Positions 1 through 16,991 of a DNA stretch of 64,000 nt are shown here, piece by piece; the first letter of the stretch is position 1; each line of letters opens with the position of its first letter. Below the pieces are notes generated by a model. The model saw only the letters and a list, made by a program, of their open reading frames with translations. It had not been told where the DNA came from and made no database searches. This stretch comes from Halichondria panicea (lineage: Eukaryota; Porifera; Demospongiae; Suberitida; Halichondriidae): positions 3,534,501-3,598,500 of the forward strand of contig NC_087385.1 of assembly GCF_963675165.1 (NCBI RefSeq), written 5' to 3'. A program made the position numbers and the translations under genes.

Positions 1-192
1 TACTATGTCACTATGCCTGATACAGTCTGTAGTTTAGTCATGCTTTAGCATGCCGACTTTACAACAGAGCTTCACATTTTTAACATGTAGCAATTAACAT
101 GCTTCTTATGAATACCGATAACACTTAGGACTAATAATTAGCTCAGTCAAATTAGCTCAGTCATGGTGATCACTGATTTCTTATTTCCACAG

Positions 193-3100
193 TATGTACT
201 AGGAGATGAATTTCGATTAATCTTTGCAGGGTTCTCTTTTGGTGGTCTGTTGGCTTCGTCCATCACAGCAAAAGTGTGGCAGTCTCCCTCTTTAGGATGG
301 AAGCACATGCAGGAGTCTCTAGTTTGTATTTCATTTGCTCAACCTCACCTACCTGTTCCTGAGTTAGACATCATTGCACAGGAATCCCCATTGATAGCAC
401 GTTCCATGCATCTGATATACTACGAGCAGGACAAGATTCCTCTTGTCATCTCATTGTTTGATCAAAAATGCAGTGCTTTCCTGGTGGAAACACGCACAAG
501 TGAGCCAGGCCTTAAGTTGTTACTGCACAAAGAGCCAGGCACAGTGAGTTGTAAAAGTACACCACATGATTTAAAGATGTCAATGTTATTTACTAAGGCT
601 TTTGAAGACCCACTGACCCAGAAGCTTATAAGGCAGCTTGGAACTCTAATGAACACTGTGAGTTTAATATTATCGCTTACATGCATGTAAATTGTACGGA
701 GTGAAGTCCTGTTTATGTTATTGATTAATTTACATTGGTGCATGCTACCAGTTTTAATGATAGTGCAACATTCTTTTCATTTCTTCTTTACAATGTGTGA
801 AGCGCCAGGAAATCAAGAGATCGCTATCTGAAGAACTGGAGAAGTCTCTGACTGTAATCTCTCCCATGGCTACTCAGATGCGTAATGCCGATTCAAACCA
901 CTTCACCCACTACTCATTGTGCACGGATCGCACCGAGAGGGGTCTTACTTTTAATAAGATTTCTAAGCAGGAGGTTCGCACTTGTTTCACTGTCGAAGAT
1001 GTTGATGCCCTCCTCCGTAATCATAGCAAGGTACAAGTACGGTATATGTATTAAACTTGCCAACTGAACGTATCTTAAGTGACAAACAGTTACATTTACT
1101 GGTCAAGTAAAGCAATGTTATTGTACAAGTGCATGGTTGACTCAAAAATATTCCACGTGCACAGCACTCCATGATGGTGTACGCTGACAAGCTGGCCAGA
1201 GGTTATTTGAACAAGTCATCTGATTACACTATTCCAGACAACCATATCATACCCAAGTCTGTCCGTAAACTGCAGCCTGTTCTCACTGAAGTGCAAGTAG
1301 CCGAGTGCTCTTCAAATTTGTGTCTCACCTTATTTGGAGACAACCTCTGGTTCTGCAAAATGTTTGAGATTGAGGGAATTGAGTTCCCAGTTTTAGTGTC
1401 TGCTAACTCTCAATCTAGCATTCAATCCAGTCTCTCCGATATGGACAGTAGTGTGTTGGGTGATATCTCTAATGGAGATCCTTTAAGCGTCACTCTCCAT
1501 TCTCATTTTGGGGAGCCTCTGGTTGTTCAATCAATTCTACACAAAAAGGTGCTTTAAAATTGTCAACAGAGCGTTTGCGTCGTGTTTAAGCATAATTGTT
1601 TATTAGAAAGTACAGTATCCACAAGCTTTCTCAGAAGGCTTTCTAAAACAGAACATTTAGTGGTCATAATAATTATTATGTCAATCCAGTTCCATTCATT
1701 TAATTTGCAGGAATATGCTAAAACAGCCAGACAGCGTCATGTTGAAGCACTCAAGCCATCAGAGCTAATTGAGTTGACATATCTCAGTGCGTTACTAGAA
1801 CGGCAACCACACGGACATTTTGCTGATACAACTTCTTTTAAGGCCACGACTATTCGGAAATTTATTGACAATGCACAAAAGTCTGTCCCTTTAGAGAGCA
1901 TAGGTATGTGTTGTACATCCGAAAACAATGTGGTATCTGAAACATGTGCTAAAGTAATTTTAACGCACGCTGACAACCTACCATTCTCGTTGCCTCTCTG
2001 TGAATTGGCTGAACGCACTCTCTCAAGAGTTCGTGTAAGCGATGGAGGGTCTAATTCCCCAGATGGAACAGTTGAGATGATTAGTGCATTGACTGAAAAT
2101 ACGTGCTATACTAGTATTGACTTTCTGTACCCACAATGTTTTCCGACATCTCCTTACGCAGAGCTGGTGAGAGTTAGAAGTGAACTCGAGTCTCGAGTAA
2201 AAAATGACCCTGCCCATCCTGATGACGCAACGTTTGATGATGTATCCACCGTTTTGTCAGATATCAAAGATCTTAGGCATTCAACATTAGCTATCTCTGT
2301 GACCCTTCTTGGAAAGTACTTTGAGTGTCAAAAGATCTTAGTTCAGCATGGAGCCTTACTGAAGCTACATGATCTTACAGCTGATAGAAGGACTGAGTTG
2401 CTTCAGAAAGGAGATGTAGAATCCAACCAGATGGAGTCGAGTTTGATCACACCACTCAAAGATCAACCATATGCTGCTGAGATTGGCTACTCATTTTTGC
2501 TCGAAAGTCGACTTGCAAAGCTTTGTAAAGAGCTGAGAATCACTCAAAACTACCCGCTTGACACTCTGATACAAAGCTGGAAAAATAAGTTCAAAGGCTA
2601 CCCATTATCACTTATCGTTGAGTCTAGCATCCCAGTAGTTGCTCGCTGGTTGAAATGGTGCTTGATGGTCAACAATTTGAGAACGGAGGTGTGTAAAAAG
2701 TTTCCTCCTGCAATTGGGGTGGTTGGCCTTATCAACTCCGGTAAAACAAAGCTTGTTCACTCCCTTTTTGGAATACAGGTGAGTGAAGCCTATTTTTCAT
2801 TCACCTTGCAAGTTTCATTATGTATACACACAACTTCCACTAGGTATCATCCGGAACTAACGAAAACACACGGACCACTATTCCCTTTGTGTACAACTTA
2901 AATGATACCGTTGGCAATGTGGACATTGTGGACTTTCCTGGTGTTAATGATGTTGACAAGAGCGTTTTCGATGTGGGAAATTTAATTCTTACACTAGCCC
3001 AAGTCATAATTTTTGTTGTGGATTACAGGTATAATATAATTATGTTCCGTCATATGAATGTTATACTGTAATACCTCTAATTAAGGTGACCCTCCAAATA

Positions 3101-4978
3101 TGCAACAGCTTAGGCAATTTTCTAACCTCTAAAAGTAGCAACAGCTGCGTTGACAATTAATGTCGTGTCCTAAATGGAGGTAAATGTAGCCACACCCTAG
3201 CCTCGATTCTAGCCACTGGAAAATACACGTTTTTAAGCGGCTAGAAATCGAGGCAAGTAGACTGAGTAGAGCCAATTAGATGCGACCCTCTAAATATGCG
3301 ACACCAGGTCTTCTCGGAGGAGGTCCAACAACCGTGCGCCTAACATTAATGTTTGCTGAATCAGCATTTTGCCTTTAGAGGTAGGTGTTTGCACTCCTCT
3401 TAGACTTAGTCCTCTGTCTCGTATTATGCTAGGTCTATTTCTATAATAGTAGCTCTAACTCTCTCAACAACATCTGTAAAGGCCAATTATATTAAACGAT
3501 GATTCAGCAAAAATTAATGCTAGGTGCATGCACAGTTGTCTGTCTTCAACCGAATTTTTCAAATCTCCAAAAGAAGCGACCTCTGGCTTCGTGATTATTA
3601 AAAAAGTATTGCCTTAATTAGTTAGAGGGGGCTGGCTCGATCATAATTTGTGATACTTTTTTTTGTATTGTAGAGCATAATACAAAAATTAAAAAACTAC
3701 ACTGTAAACGTCACTATCCTGAGCTGTACGAATACAGTAGACTCTCGCTATTCTGGCTCTCTGGAAGTACGGCCACCTCTCGATATACCGGTCATTTGGT
3801 TTGGCACGGATTGCTAGCTATAGTGCACAAAACTCACCCTGAAGTACGACCACTCACTATTCCGTATACTGGCCAGTGCTGGCTGTCCCAAACTAGGTAA
3901 TTTTGTACGTTATTACAGCCGAATATGATCTTTTGGGTGTGGTTTGGCAGATAAAATTGTTAATAGAGAGCAAAATGATTCATTATCCTTCATTATCCTC
4001 GAGATAAGAACCGCAAAATTAGTCATTAGGTTCGAGGCAAGGTCGTTTTGCTGTGGCTATTTCCTGAAATACAGCCACCTCGCTATTCCAGCCAAGCTGC
4101 ACTGTCCCAAGGGTGACCGGATTAACGAGAATCTACTGTATTTACGAAATACTTAAATAGGCAGTTCATACGAAAATGTTCACTAACGAAAATTACCCAC
4201 TATATACGGTAAATGTACATGTAGCATTTCATTTGCTTTTAAAGCAGATCAGTTTCTGTAATCAATACTATTTCTTCGAGTTAGCAAAATAGGACACATA
4301 TTACTTACTTGTCCACACTTAATAGTACCTGTACTGTATATAGGGACGTAGCATCAGAAGCATCAAAATCTTGGCTGGATACACTCAGGTTGAAGGATGT
4401 GCCAATGCTTGTCTGCCTCACTTATGCTGACAAGTTCTATGCTGAGCAAATGGGCAACGATGGTGAACACCCTGAAGAGTCAAAAATTAAACTAGCCTTG
4501 CAGAGACAGTTAAAGGTAATTTAGTCTCCATCCATTTGCTTTGCTATGACAGGTATGTGGAGTGTTTGGATATTGGTATTATATTTATGAAGATGAAGTG
4601 CCTTGTTTGGTTACAGGGATATGATTGTTTACCTTAACTAGTATGCAGAAATGATTTTGTTATTTCCAGGACTGTATTATGCAGCATGAAAATTGTGTAG
4701 ATCTGAGTGTACTTTAGGAATCCCATTTACACTTGCAGACCATCAGGTACAGAGTAAAAATACCTGGATGTCTGGATGTCAAATTCTGCACCTTTAGCCA
4801 AGACAAAGATTCTATTTTCAACAATGAAAAGGAACGTGAAAGGCTGCGTGATGTTGGTATCAGTACGCCAAAAGATGTAGGGCACTGGATAGCACGAACA
4901 TTTGAACACCGGCTGGAAAACAAGACCCTTGCATTAAACATTAGGACCTATTTAGATCAACATAAAGGACTTTTTTAG
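193..4978 (+). CDS. Class-3-lipase-like / P-loop GTPase fusion protein (3' part; gene continues off the left edge)
   Basis: Seven exons join in one frame: 193-657, 803-1030, 1165-1548, 1711-2778, 2844-3028, 4344-4515 and 4739-4978 (stop). They give about 913 residues. The visible N-terminus is an alpha/beta-hydrolase core of class-3 lipase type: nucleophile elbow GFSFGG (Ser near residue 15), an EQDKIP acidic segment (Asp near 80) and a candidate His in TPHDLKMS (near 125). A long helical middle follows. Near residue 696 comes a GTPase domain with P-loop GLINSGKTK, switch-I Thr in TRTT, G3 DFPGV (about 745) and a possible G4 TYAD (about 803) where NKxD or TKxD is usual. No start is visible; the acceptor before 193 shows at least one upstream exon is missing. 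The second exon could also start at 809. The intron 3029-4343 is packed with nested repeats. Domain calls are from motifs; the biological role is unknown. It could be a lipid-acting large GTPase or a defence-type GTPase. Confidence 0.75.
2716..2754 (+). other. Walker A / P-loop of the fusion GTPase
   Basis: The reading frame gives GVVGLINSGKTK, matching G-x4-GK-[ST]. The next exon supplies the switch-I Thr and the DxPG motif, so the nucleotide-binding core looks intact apart from the unusual G4. Confidence 0.8.
3068..3627. mobile_element. MITE-like element family A, interrupted copy
   Basis: Its left edge reads like the family terminus (GTAATACCTC followed by AAGGTGACCCTCC). The interior carries the family marks GCCTCGATT and TTTTTAAGCGG. 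The right part, AAGCGACCTCTGGCTTCG, matches the copies at 11006-11338 and 61391-61720. The copy is split by a second element at 3326-3537. It lies in the 1.3 kb intron of the lipase-GTPase gene. Confidence 0.6.
3326..3537. mobile_element. Small inverted-repeat element nested in family A copy
   Basis: The left arm near 3326-3362 (CAACAACCGTGCGCCTAACA onward to GCTGAATC) is an imperfect inverted match of the right arm near 3500-3537 (GATTCAGC onward to GCACAGTTG). The flanking sequence is continuous family A sequence, so this inserted later. Confidence 0.5.
3733..4140. mobile_element. Inverted-repeat element with TACAGTAGA-type ends, nested in a second element
   Basis: The left end TACAGTAGACTCTCGCTATT is mirrored by the right end GAGAATCTACTGTA, with CTATTCTGG and CTATTCCAG arms inside. 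The ends resemble pogo/Tigger-type TIRs, but no transposase is present. Flanking sequence (3650-3732 and 4141-4211) matches the two halves of the element seen whole at 10273-10435, so this is an insertion into that element. Confidence 0.6.
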
Positions 4979-5049
4979 AACTGTTCTCTAGAGTATAATT
5001 TTATACTAAAACCAAGTCAAATGCATAAAAATTAATTATTGTTGTATTT

Positions 5050-8000
5050 ATGAGACGATTCATACCCAGATTAGTCTTCAACCTTGCTATCATGGCTATG
5101 GTGCTGTGCTTTGATGTTACAGGACAACCCATCACTTGCAAGAGCAAAGCGGCGTTACAGGTCTTCAACAAGGGAATAACAGAGTATGTGTTTCTCAGAG
5201 ACCCTTTCTACCATCTGTTTGAAGAAGCTCTTCGCCTTGAGGATAATGAACTCGTCATTGTCCATTCTCTACTGGTACGGATAATAACCCGTTAATCCCA
5301 CTATCTCCCCATGCACTCTACCCCAATTATCTTTCCCCCTCTCCCTAATAATTATGTTGACCTGATACATACATGTACGTCCATGTGATAATTAGAATCT
5401 ACTATCGTGCCAGGCTAATACGGTTATTCTATAATTTCCATACCTTTTCATTTTCCAGATCATACTTCATCTGATAAACTTGAAGCCCCCTGACACACCT
5501 GCTGGTGAGATAGTGTTTCATACTGTAGCCTGTATATAATTATATAGGATCTACTGTTATACAAATGGTCTCAGTTAAAATTGTCCATACAGTGTAGTTC
5601 CAGCTTTTGGATAGATCTAGTTTTGCATTAAATTGGATACCTCTTTGCACACGACAGTATCACCTCACCTTGATGCTGTGAATGCTGCTACCAATAGTGA
5701 AAGACTTTGCGAGAGGGAGAGGGCGTACATGAGGTCTGCTATTGGCCTTGCCTCTGGAGACCCTGATAAAGCTACTGAGGAGCTTTGTCGTATGCTCCTA
5801 ACCCATCCCAGAGGTAAATGTATGGCATTCTATAGCATGTAAAAGGAAGCTACATGCCTCCAACACCTTCTCTTTGGAAGTATACGTTCAACTTTCTTGG
5901 GTCGATAAGGCTGGTATCTGTTAGTACAGCTCTGATATGAATGTTGACAATTTGGTTATCTGCATCTATTCAGATATTCTGGCCCTTCGTTTGGCTGCGG
6001 ACATCTTTGGAGCATTTGGAGAGCATCGGAAGAGTCGAGATGCGTGTGCAAGAGCCATGCCTTTCTGGACTGAGGACATGCCTCTCTACCCTGGCCTTCT
6101 GGCAAAGTGAGAACCTGTATAACGTAGGGGTAAATTTATGCTGTACATGTAAATCCAGCAAAAGTATATGTATAATACTTGGCTCTTTTATGAGTATCTA
6201 CATTGTATATCTAAAGTTCAGAAATGCATTGGCACATGAACAGGTTCATTTATGGTAGTGATCGTACATAAACCAAGTGTCTGCAGCTCTTGACGATACT
6301 ACTCTGCAGCACACTCTAGTAACATTTGTATTGTGACAGGTTGTTTGTCGTTTGTTTGATGTCGTTCGAGTTTTTCGAACTTCTTCGAACTACACCACTG
6401 CATGCTTTACATGTGTTCCATGAGGTTTGACTCTTTTAAACTTCTTCGAGTTACACCACAGCATATATAAGTGACATGGATTCTATAATGTTCTCGTTTA
6501 TCTGTGCGTACATTATAAAGTTGTTGTTTCTATTTCACACGGTCTGCTACTTTAGCTACGGGTTTGCACTAGAAGAGAGCAAGGAGCGAGAGAGAGGAGC
6601 AGAACTGTGCAGAAAGGCACTCTCAATGGAACAAAGATTGCCCTTCGCTACCCATGGCCTAGGTATGTGAGTAACAGGCATTCATTTGCTATCTGAAACC
6701 AATAGTGTTACCCACATAATTATGAAAACAATATTGTCATTTACATAGTTCATGTTTACGAGGAGCTATGTGATCCGAGAGAGGGTGTTGAGTTCCTTGT
6801 TCGGACACGATCTGATTGGTCAGGACAATTTGCAGGACATATCACATGGCATCTTATACTCTACTATCTTGGTACAATTATATTTCACATCTATAATGTA
6901 TTATATTATAGATTCAAGCACATGCCTATAGACTCTTACAAAGGTGTATGACTAAATACCCGGTAATCGCCATGCACACACATAAAATTAGTTGTAGAAC
7001 CTTAATTGTGTTTTCCACCAGATCTTGGTGACTTAGAGAGTGTGTTCCGAGAATATGATGCTGTGTTGCAAGTCAAAGCAGTCAAGGAGAATGTCAAAGG
7101 TCTGCTTGATGCCTCGTCATTACTTTGGCGTCTGGAGATGTCGGGTGTAGCTGTTGGAGAAAAGAGATGGGAGACAGTGACTGAAGGGATGAAACATCAC
7201 ATCCAAAATCACAGATCACCATGGTGCATTCATGTATTTACTACAGCCTCACTTTTTATCTACATGCAGAATGTCTATAATTATGTGCTTCAAATTTATG
7301 ACATGCATAATTGTGTACATGCAGGTTCTGTGCTCACATTATGTTCAGCTTAGCTCGAGGTAAGGTGACAGAGTCAGCCGCCAGACTGTCCCTTGCTCAT
7401 GAGATGATCAGGGTAAAGTCCTCACCGTGCACAGCTATACAATGTCATGTATCTGCTCCTGGTGTAGAGCTTTACTGTATTATTTTACTTACAAAATTAA
7501 TTGTGAGTAAATCAGTGTTTCGAATTCGACATGCAGCATAAATATAAATACATCAATAATTATTGAATGTAGATCTATAGCGGGTTATTTTTGTATGATG
7601 TAAATTTTCGTTTCGTAGAGCATCATCCGAAAATTAAAACTGCGAAATTATTCTACCGTAAATAGATTCAACGTCACTATTATTCTCCTGAGCTGTTTAA
7701 TTGGGTATAGTTCATACGAAAATGTGCACCAACGAAATTACCCGCTTAAATTTTGGCTTTAGCAATTTCTTGTATCACTCACAGTCCATGGAAAATTACT
7801 CTTCATCAGAAATTGGTGGAATACCAAACCAACAAGTTACCGAACGAGTAAGTAGAGTAGTTGTCATTCGTACGTTAATTGTTGGTGTGTGCAGCTTGGT
7901 GTACCAGTTTGTACAGCTCTACTAGCATATGGAGAAGAGAAGTACGAGGAGGTACCAGTTACAAAGGGTCTGATCCTCATAACCCATCTCCATTATTATA

Positions 8001-8384
8001 TATAGGTGCTACAAATCATGCTGCCACTGAGGCACGAGTTTATACGGTTTGGTGGTAGCTGGTCCCAGAGACAGGTGTTCAATGTCACTATGATTCAGGC
8101 AGCTGTTAAAGCTAACAATGGGGCAGTTGCTACTGGACTAGTTGCTGAAATGATGGTATATATACCACTGTATACTTACAGTAAAGCTGTACGTTTATTT
8201 AATATACTACTTTGGGTTGGTGAGGGCTAGCTATTATATGACTGCGTGTACATGATATTATTATTGAATGCACGTCACATTAATTCTCTTTTAGGGTCAC
8301 AAGCCATGCAATCCCAAATATCAGGAATTGCTAAAACAATTGAAGAAGCAAATCACAAGCATAAACTTGCATGCAGATTTATAG
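5050..8384 (+). CDS. TTC38: Tetratricopeptide repeat protein 38
   Basis: Exons: 5050-5274, 5459-5504, 5658-5813, 5974-6106, 6556-6662, 6749-6871, 7022-7223, 7325-7412, 7785-7847, 7895-7951, 8006-8155 and 8295-8384 (stop). Phases are consistent throughout. The protein matches TTC38 along its length: MPFWTEDMPLYPGLLAKYGF, the HGLVHVYEE helix, GHITWHLILYYL, SSLLWRLEMSGV, FGGSWSQRQVF and a final CNPKYQELLKQL. TTC38 is a soluble TPR-like helical-repeat protein of unknown function. The start is uncertain: an in-frame TAA lies upstream, and ATGs occur at 5050, 5092 and 5098. The first coding exon may instead begin at 5123 behind an acceptor, with a missed upstream exon. Its 3' end converges on PSMC6. 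Confidence 0.85.
7574..7747. mobile_element. MITE-like element with ACCCGCTATACGGTA-type ends, degraded copy
   Basis: TATAGCGGGTTATTTTTGTA at the left and CGAAATTACCCGCT at the right form imperfect ends. Inside are GAAATTATTCTACCG and ATTCAACGTCACTAT, shared with the intact copy at 10273-10435. It sits in a TTC38 intron. Confidence 0.55.
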
Positions 8385-8736
8385 CTAGTGTATTTTCTTC
8401 TTCATTCTGTATAGATTATTATACAGTATTTGCTGTACGTGCATGTTGTTGTATACGCCTTTGTCAAGTTCTGTGCAGTGTTGGTGTTGCCATTAGCCTT
8501 TGGCTGTACATGTTGTATGTATACGGTCTGGAACCTACGACCCAAAGTTGACATACCGGTACTGCATGTATACCAATGACAATTAACTATTTGTACGATC
8601 ACAACTGGCTAGCCCTATATAACCCTAATCTGGTCCCCTCAGCAAAATTAAATGTTTGCATAATTATTCATGATTTAATTCTTCACAGTGCCGCGTTACA
8701 TAATTATACCTAATTAACCAACACGGCAATTGTGTC
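8385..8736. other. Convergent 3' intergenic stretch between TTC38 and PSMC6
   Basis: About 350 bp of AT-rich sequence holding both 3' ends. No coding exon, RNA gene or clear AATAAA pair was seen. Confidence 0.5.
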
Positions 8737-14550
<5,814 letters not shown>

Positions 14551-14836
14551 GGTACCAACTTTCCCAGCCTAGAAGAGATCCACGTCCACAAAGGTTAGTA
14601 TAGTAGTAGAGATATATAGAGCTAAGTCAGGCTGCTAGCTTCCTTTTAATGGCGGTGTCTTCCCTCTAGAGTTCTTTAATAGAGGCAAGAACAACACTTT
14701 TTTCTGTTTGTTGCTTTTCCAATTTGTTGGACTCATGTGCTCTCCATGTGACATTAACTTAGTTAGGAAAAGATCACCAAGCTAACAGCTGACAACCACA
14801 CTCAATTAACATAGCAATCATCAGCTAGCTAGCTAG

Positions 14837-16247
14837 CTAACTAGCAGTTTGTTCTTCTTGTGTAGGTGTAGGTGGTTGCTTTACTGTATCTTCCTCTGTT
14901 TCATTAGTGTCCTCGACTGTGACTGTCTCTTTGGTCTCTGCTGGGGCCTCAGAACTGGAACAACAAAACATAACCAACGATATTAAACAGTTAATTATAC
15001 CACACTTACAATGTATGTCACCACTTATTGATCATTGGTCAACAGCTATAGATAACAGCCACTGGGCATGCCCAGATTTCAAGGTGTTTTTTATTTGTAC
15101 AGAAAGTAAGCAAACAGAAACGGAGCCATGCTTGATGGTACTAAGACTTAAAGTGACAGTAGAGTCACGGAAGCTGCTCTACAGCAAGATGGCTAAGCCT
15201 CCATCGGTCCATAAATGTGGTTTAGATACATTTTTGCCAAAAAGAGCTACGTCGAATGCACAACGCTTGGACCAAAAATTGATTGAGAATCTGTAGGAGT
15301 CACGTGTAGCTCTTTGACGGCTGAAAAATCTGCTTTTTTCAGTATGCATTGTGCACTGTTAGGGGGAAGTCAATTACTCAGAGACCTTGGTTCCAAAGGC
15401 AGGCCGGATAACTGCATGCCTTAGGCTTGATCCACCTATATACTTAATTGATAAATAACGGTGAACATTCTTGCCAGTGAAAATTTAGTACACATGGGTG
15501 TCTATGCCTGTGTCCATGTTAACAGCGTATGCGCATCCCATTTTCAGAGACATTTACCAAACAGGATAATCGAGATTTTACATATAATTTATAGTGCTAC
15601 GGTCACATAGTAAAGTCAGTATCACACCTACGAGAAGGATATGCACCCCGTATATTCTCTGCTATACCCCTCGACTATGCCATGGAGTAACCATGGTAGC
15701 GGAGGATATATGGGTGCATGCGCGCATATCCTCGGCCTCCTCGTAGGTGTAGTGTATCCTATACTTATTGATCAAACAGGCTGCACTGAGAGCCATTGCT
15801 TAAATACCTAGACGGTTCATCTGCCTCCTCCTCAATAACATCCAGTGTGGAAGGAGGCTTTTCAATCTCAGCTGGTATTAATTGCACAACATCTTGCCCC
15901 TCGGCCTCATGCTCACCACTGCCTTGTGCATCATGCTCATCAATCATGGGCTTTTGAGGGGACTCTTCAGTGAGATTTATGACTGCAGGTGATGAGGTTT
16001 TATTGGCTTCGGCTTTCTCAACTTCCTGTTTAATTAAACAAAATCATTTTAAGGTAGATCTAGTATACACGTACGTACACCCTCAGAGAGAGTTCTCACA
16101 GACCTCCCTATAGACAATATTCTGCTTCTGTTTGAGCAGCCAGAGGCCAAGATATTCAATCGGATCAGAGGGTCGTTTAGACGCTACCTCCGCCAGACCC
16201 TCGGCTAAGCAGCTACCCACAGTTGCCTTCAAGTAGTCAGCTTCCAT
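14837..16247 (-). CDS. DPY30-motif protein, DYDC1/DYDC2-like
   Basis: Three exons: 16247-16104, 16025-15808 and 14954-14837 (stop), 159 residues. The N-terminus MEADYLKATVGSCLAEGLAE, then KRPSDPIEYLGLWLLKQ, is the DPY30/DYDC dimerisation motif (two helices) typical of DYDC proteins. These are linked to ciliary/flagellar and SET1-type complexes in other animals. The rest is low-complexity and strongly acidic (EEEADEP, VEDTNETEED) and has no recognised domain. The first donor reads GTCTGT, weaker than its neighbours, but phase 0 into EVEKAEANK is open. Exon 3 is short and acidic, so its call is less sure. The start ATG is 745 bp from the divergent ZC3H11A-like start. Confidence 0.75.
15361..15582. 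mobile_element. Diverged family B (GATTATCCGG-type) element
   Basis: It carries GAGACCTTGGTTCCAAAGGC, AGGCCGGATAACTG, CTTGATCCACC and GGATAATCGAGATTTT. These match the interior and right half of the copies at 24280-24581 and 28654-28932. The outer TIR is eroded. Confidence 0.5.
15624..15750. repeat. Fold-back inverted repeat
   Basis: The left arm ACACCTACGAGAAGGATATGC is mirrored by GCATATCCTCGGCCTCCTCGTAGGTGT on the right, with a second pair near CCATGG in the centre. It lies in the last intron of the DYDC-like gene. Confidence 0.7.
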
Positions 16248-16991
16248 GATTAATGCTTCTGATTGTCATGGGAACTGCTGGACAAATAACATCGCTGGGT
16301 CAGGGTTCAACCCTGCCCTCCTATGGCATACAACGGTAAAGATCGTTAGTCTTTTAAGTGATCACATGATCCTGCTGTGTAGACTCGCCTGCAAATCAAC
16401 TCCAGAGCTAGAGCTAGAACCAGCTCTGTCTTTGCCTTAACTATATTATTTACTGCTACCGGTACTTCAGCTAAAAATCGATCAGAATTTCCTTACTATA
16501 AATCTGGATCACATCACACCAACATTAACAATCGATCATCAATCATTTGCGCTGAGTGAGTTTTATACTTTAGTTATCATTTAAAATATTTAAAATTACA
16601 CAGTCTGCTTTATTATTACATAATTTACATTACGCACATATGCACACACATACCCATGTACTACAACACGTCACTTCACTGCCTATTGTCTACCATATAA
16701 AAACTGCCTCGTCTTGGACTCGATTGAAAAATATTCTCTCTTGTGAGACACTATTACTTCAGTATTACAGCCAGTCTCACATTAAATAAAACACCCTATA
16801 TAGGTGTAAACAGCTGAGTCGGCACTTATAACTTTCTTATGAGCGCTGTGCTTTATCCTGGCTCATAATATTGTTTTTCAAGAGGGAGAAGCAAAAGAAA
16901 GTTCTAACTCGAGAAGTGGGTGAATAACTATTCCATTACACCTCGTGATTGATTAAAGTACATCATCAAAAGTGTTCCATCGATTAAGAAA
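16248..16991. promoter_or_regulatory. Divergent intergenic region between the DYDC-like and ZC3H11A-like genes
   Basis: The two genes start head to head 745 bp apart, so both promoters must lie here unless 5' UTR introns reach further. The region is AT-rich (16560-16640). No TATA box or named element could be assigned with confidence. Confidence 0.4.

Noticed and set aside
3944-4156. 70-codon plus-strand ORF
   Set aside because: It lies inside a nested inverted-repeat element and has no protein-like features.
8006-8230. Extension of a TTC38 exon past 8155
   Set aside because: The ORF continues, but the GTATAT donor followed by the acceptor at 8294 restores the conserved C-terminal helix CNPKYQELLKQL.
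14907-15296. 129-codon plus-strand ORF
   Set aside because: It overlaps the minus-strand last exon of the DYDC-like gene and runs into intronic repeat; no domain or coding character.
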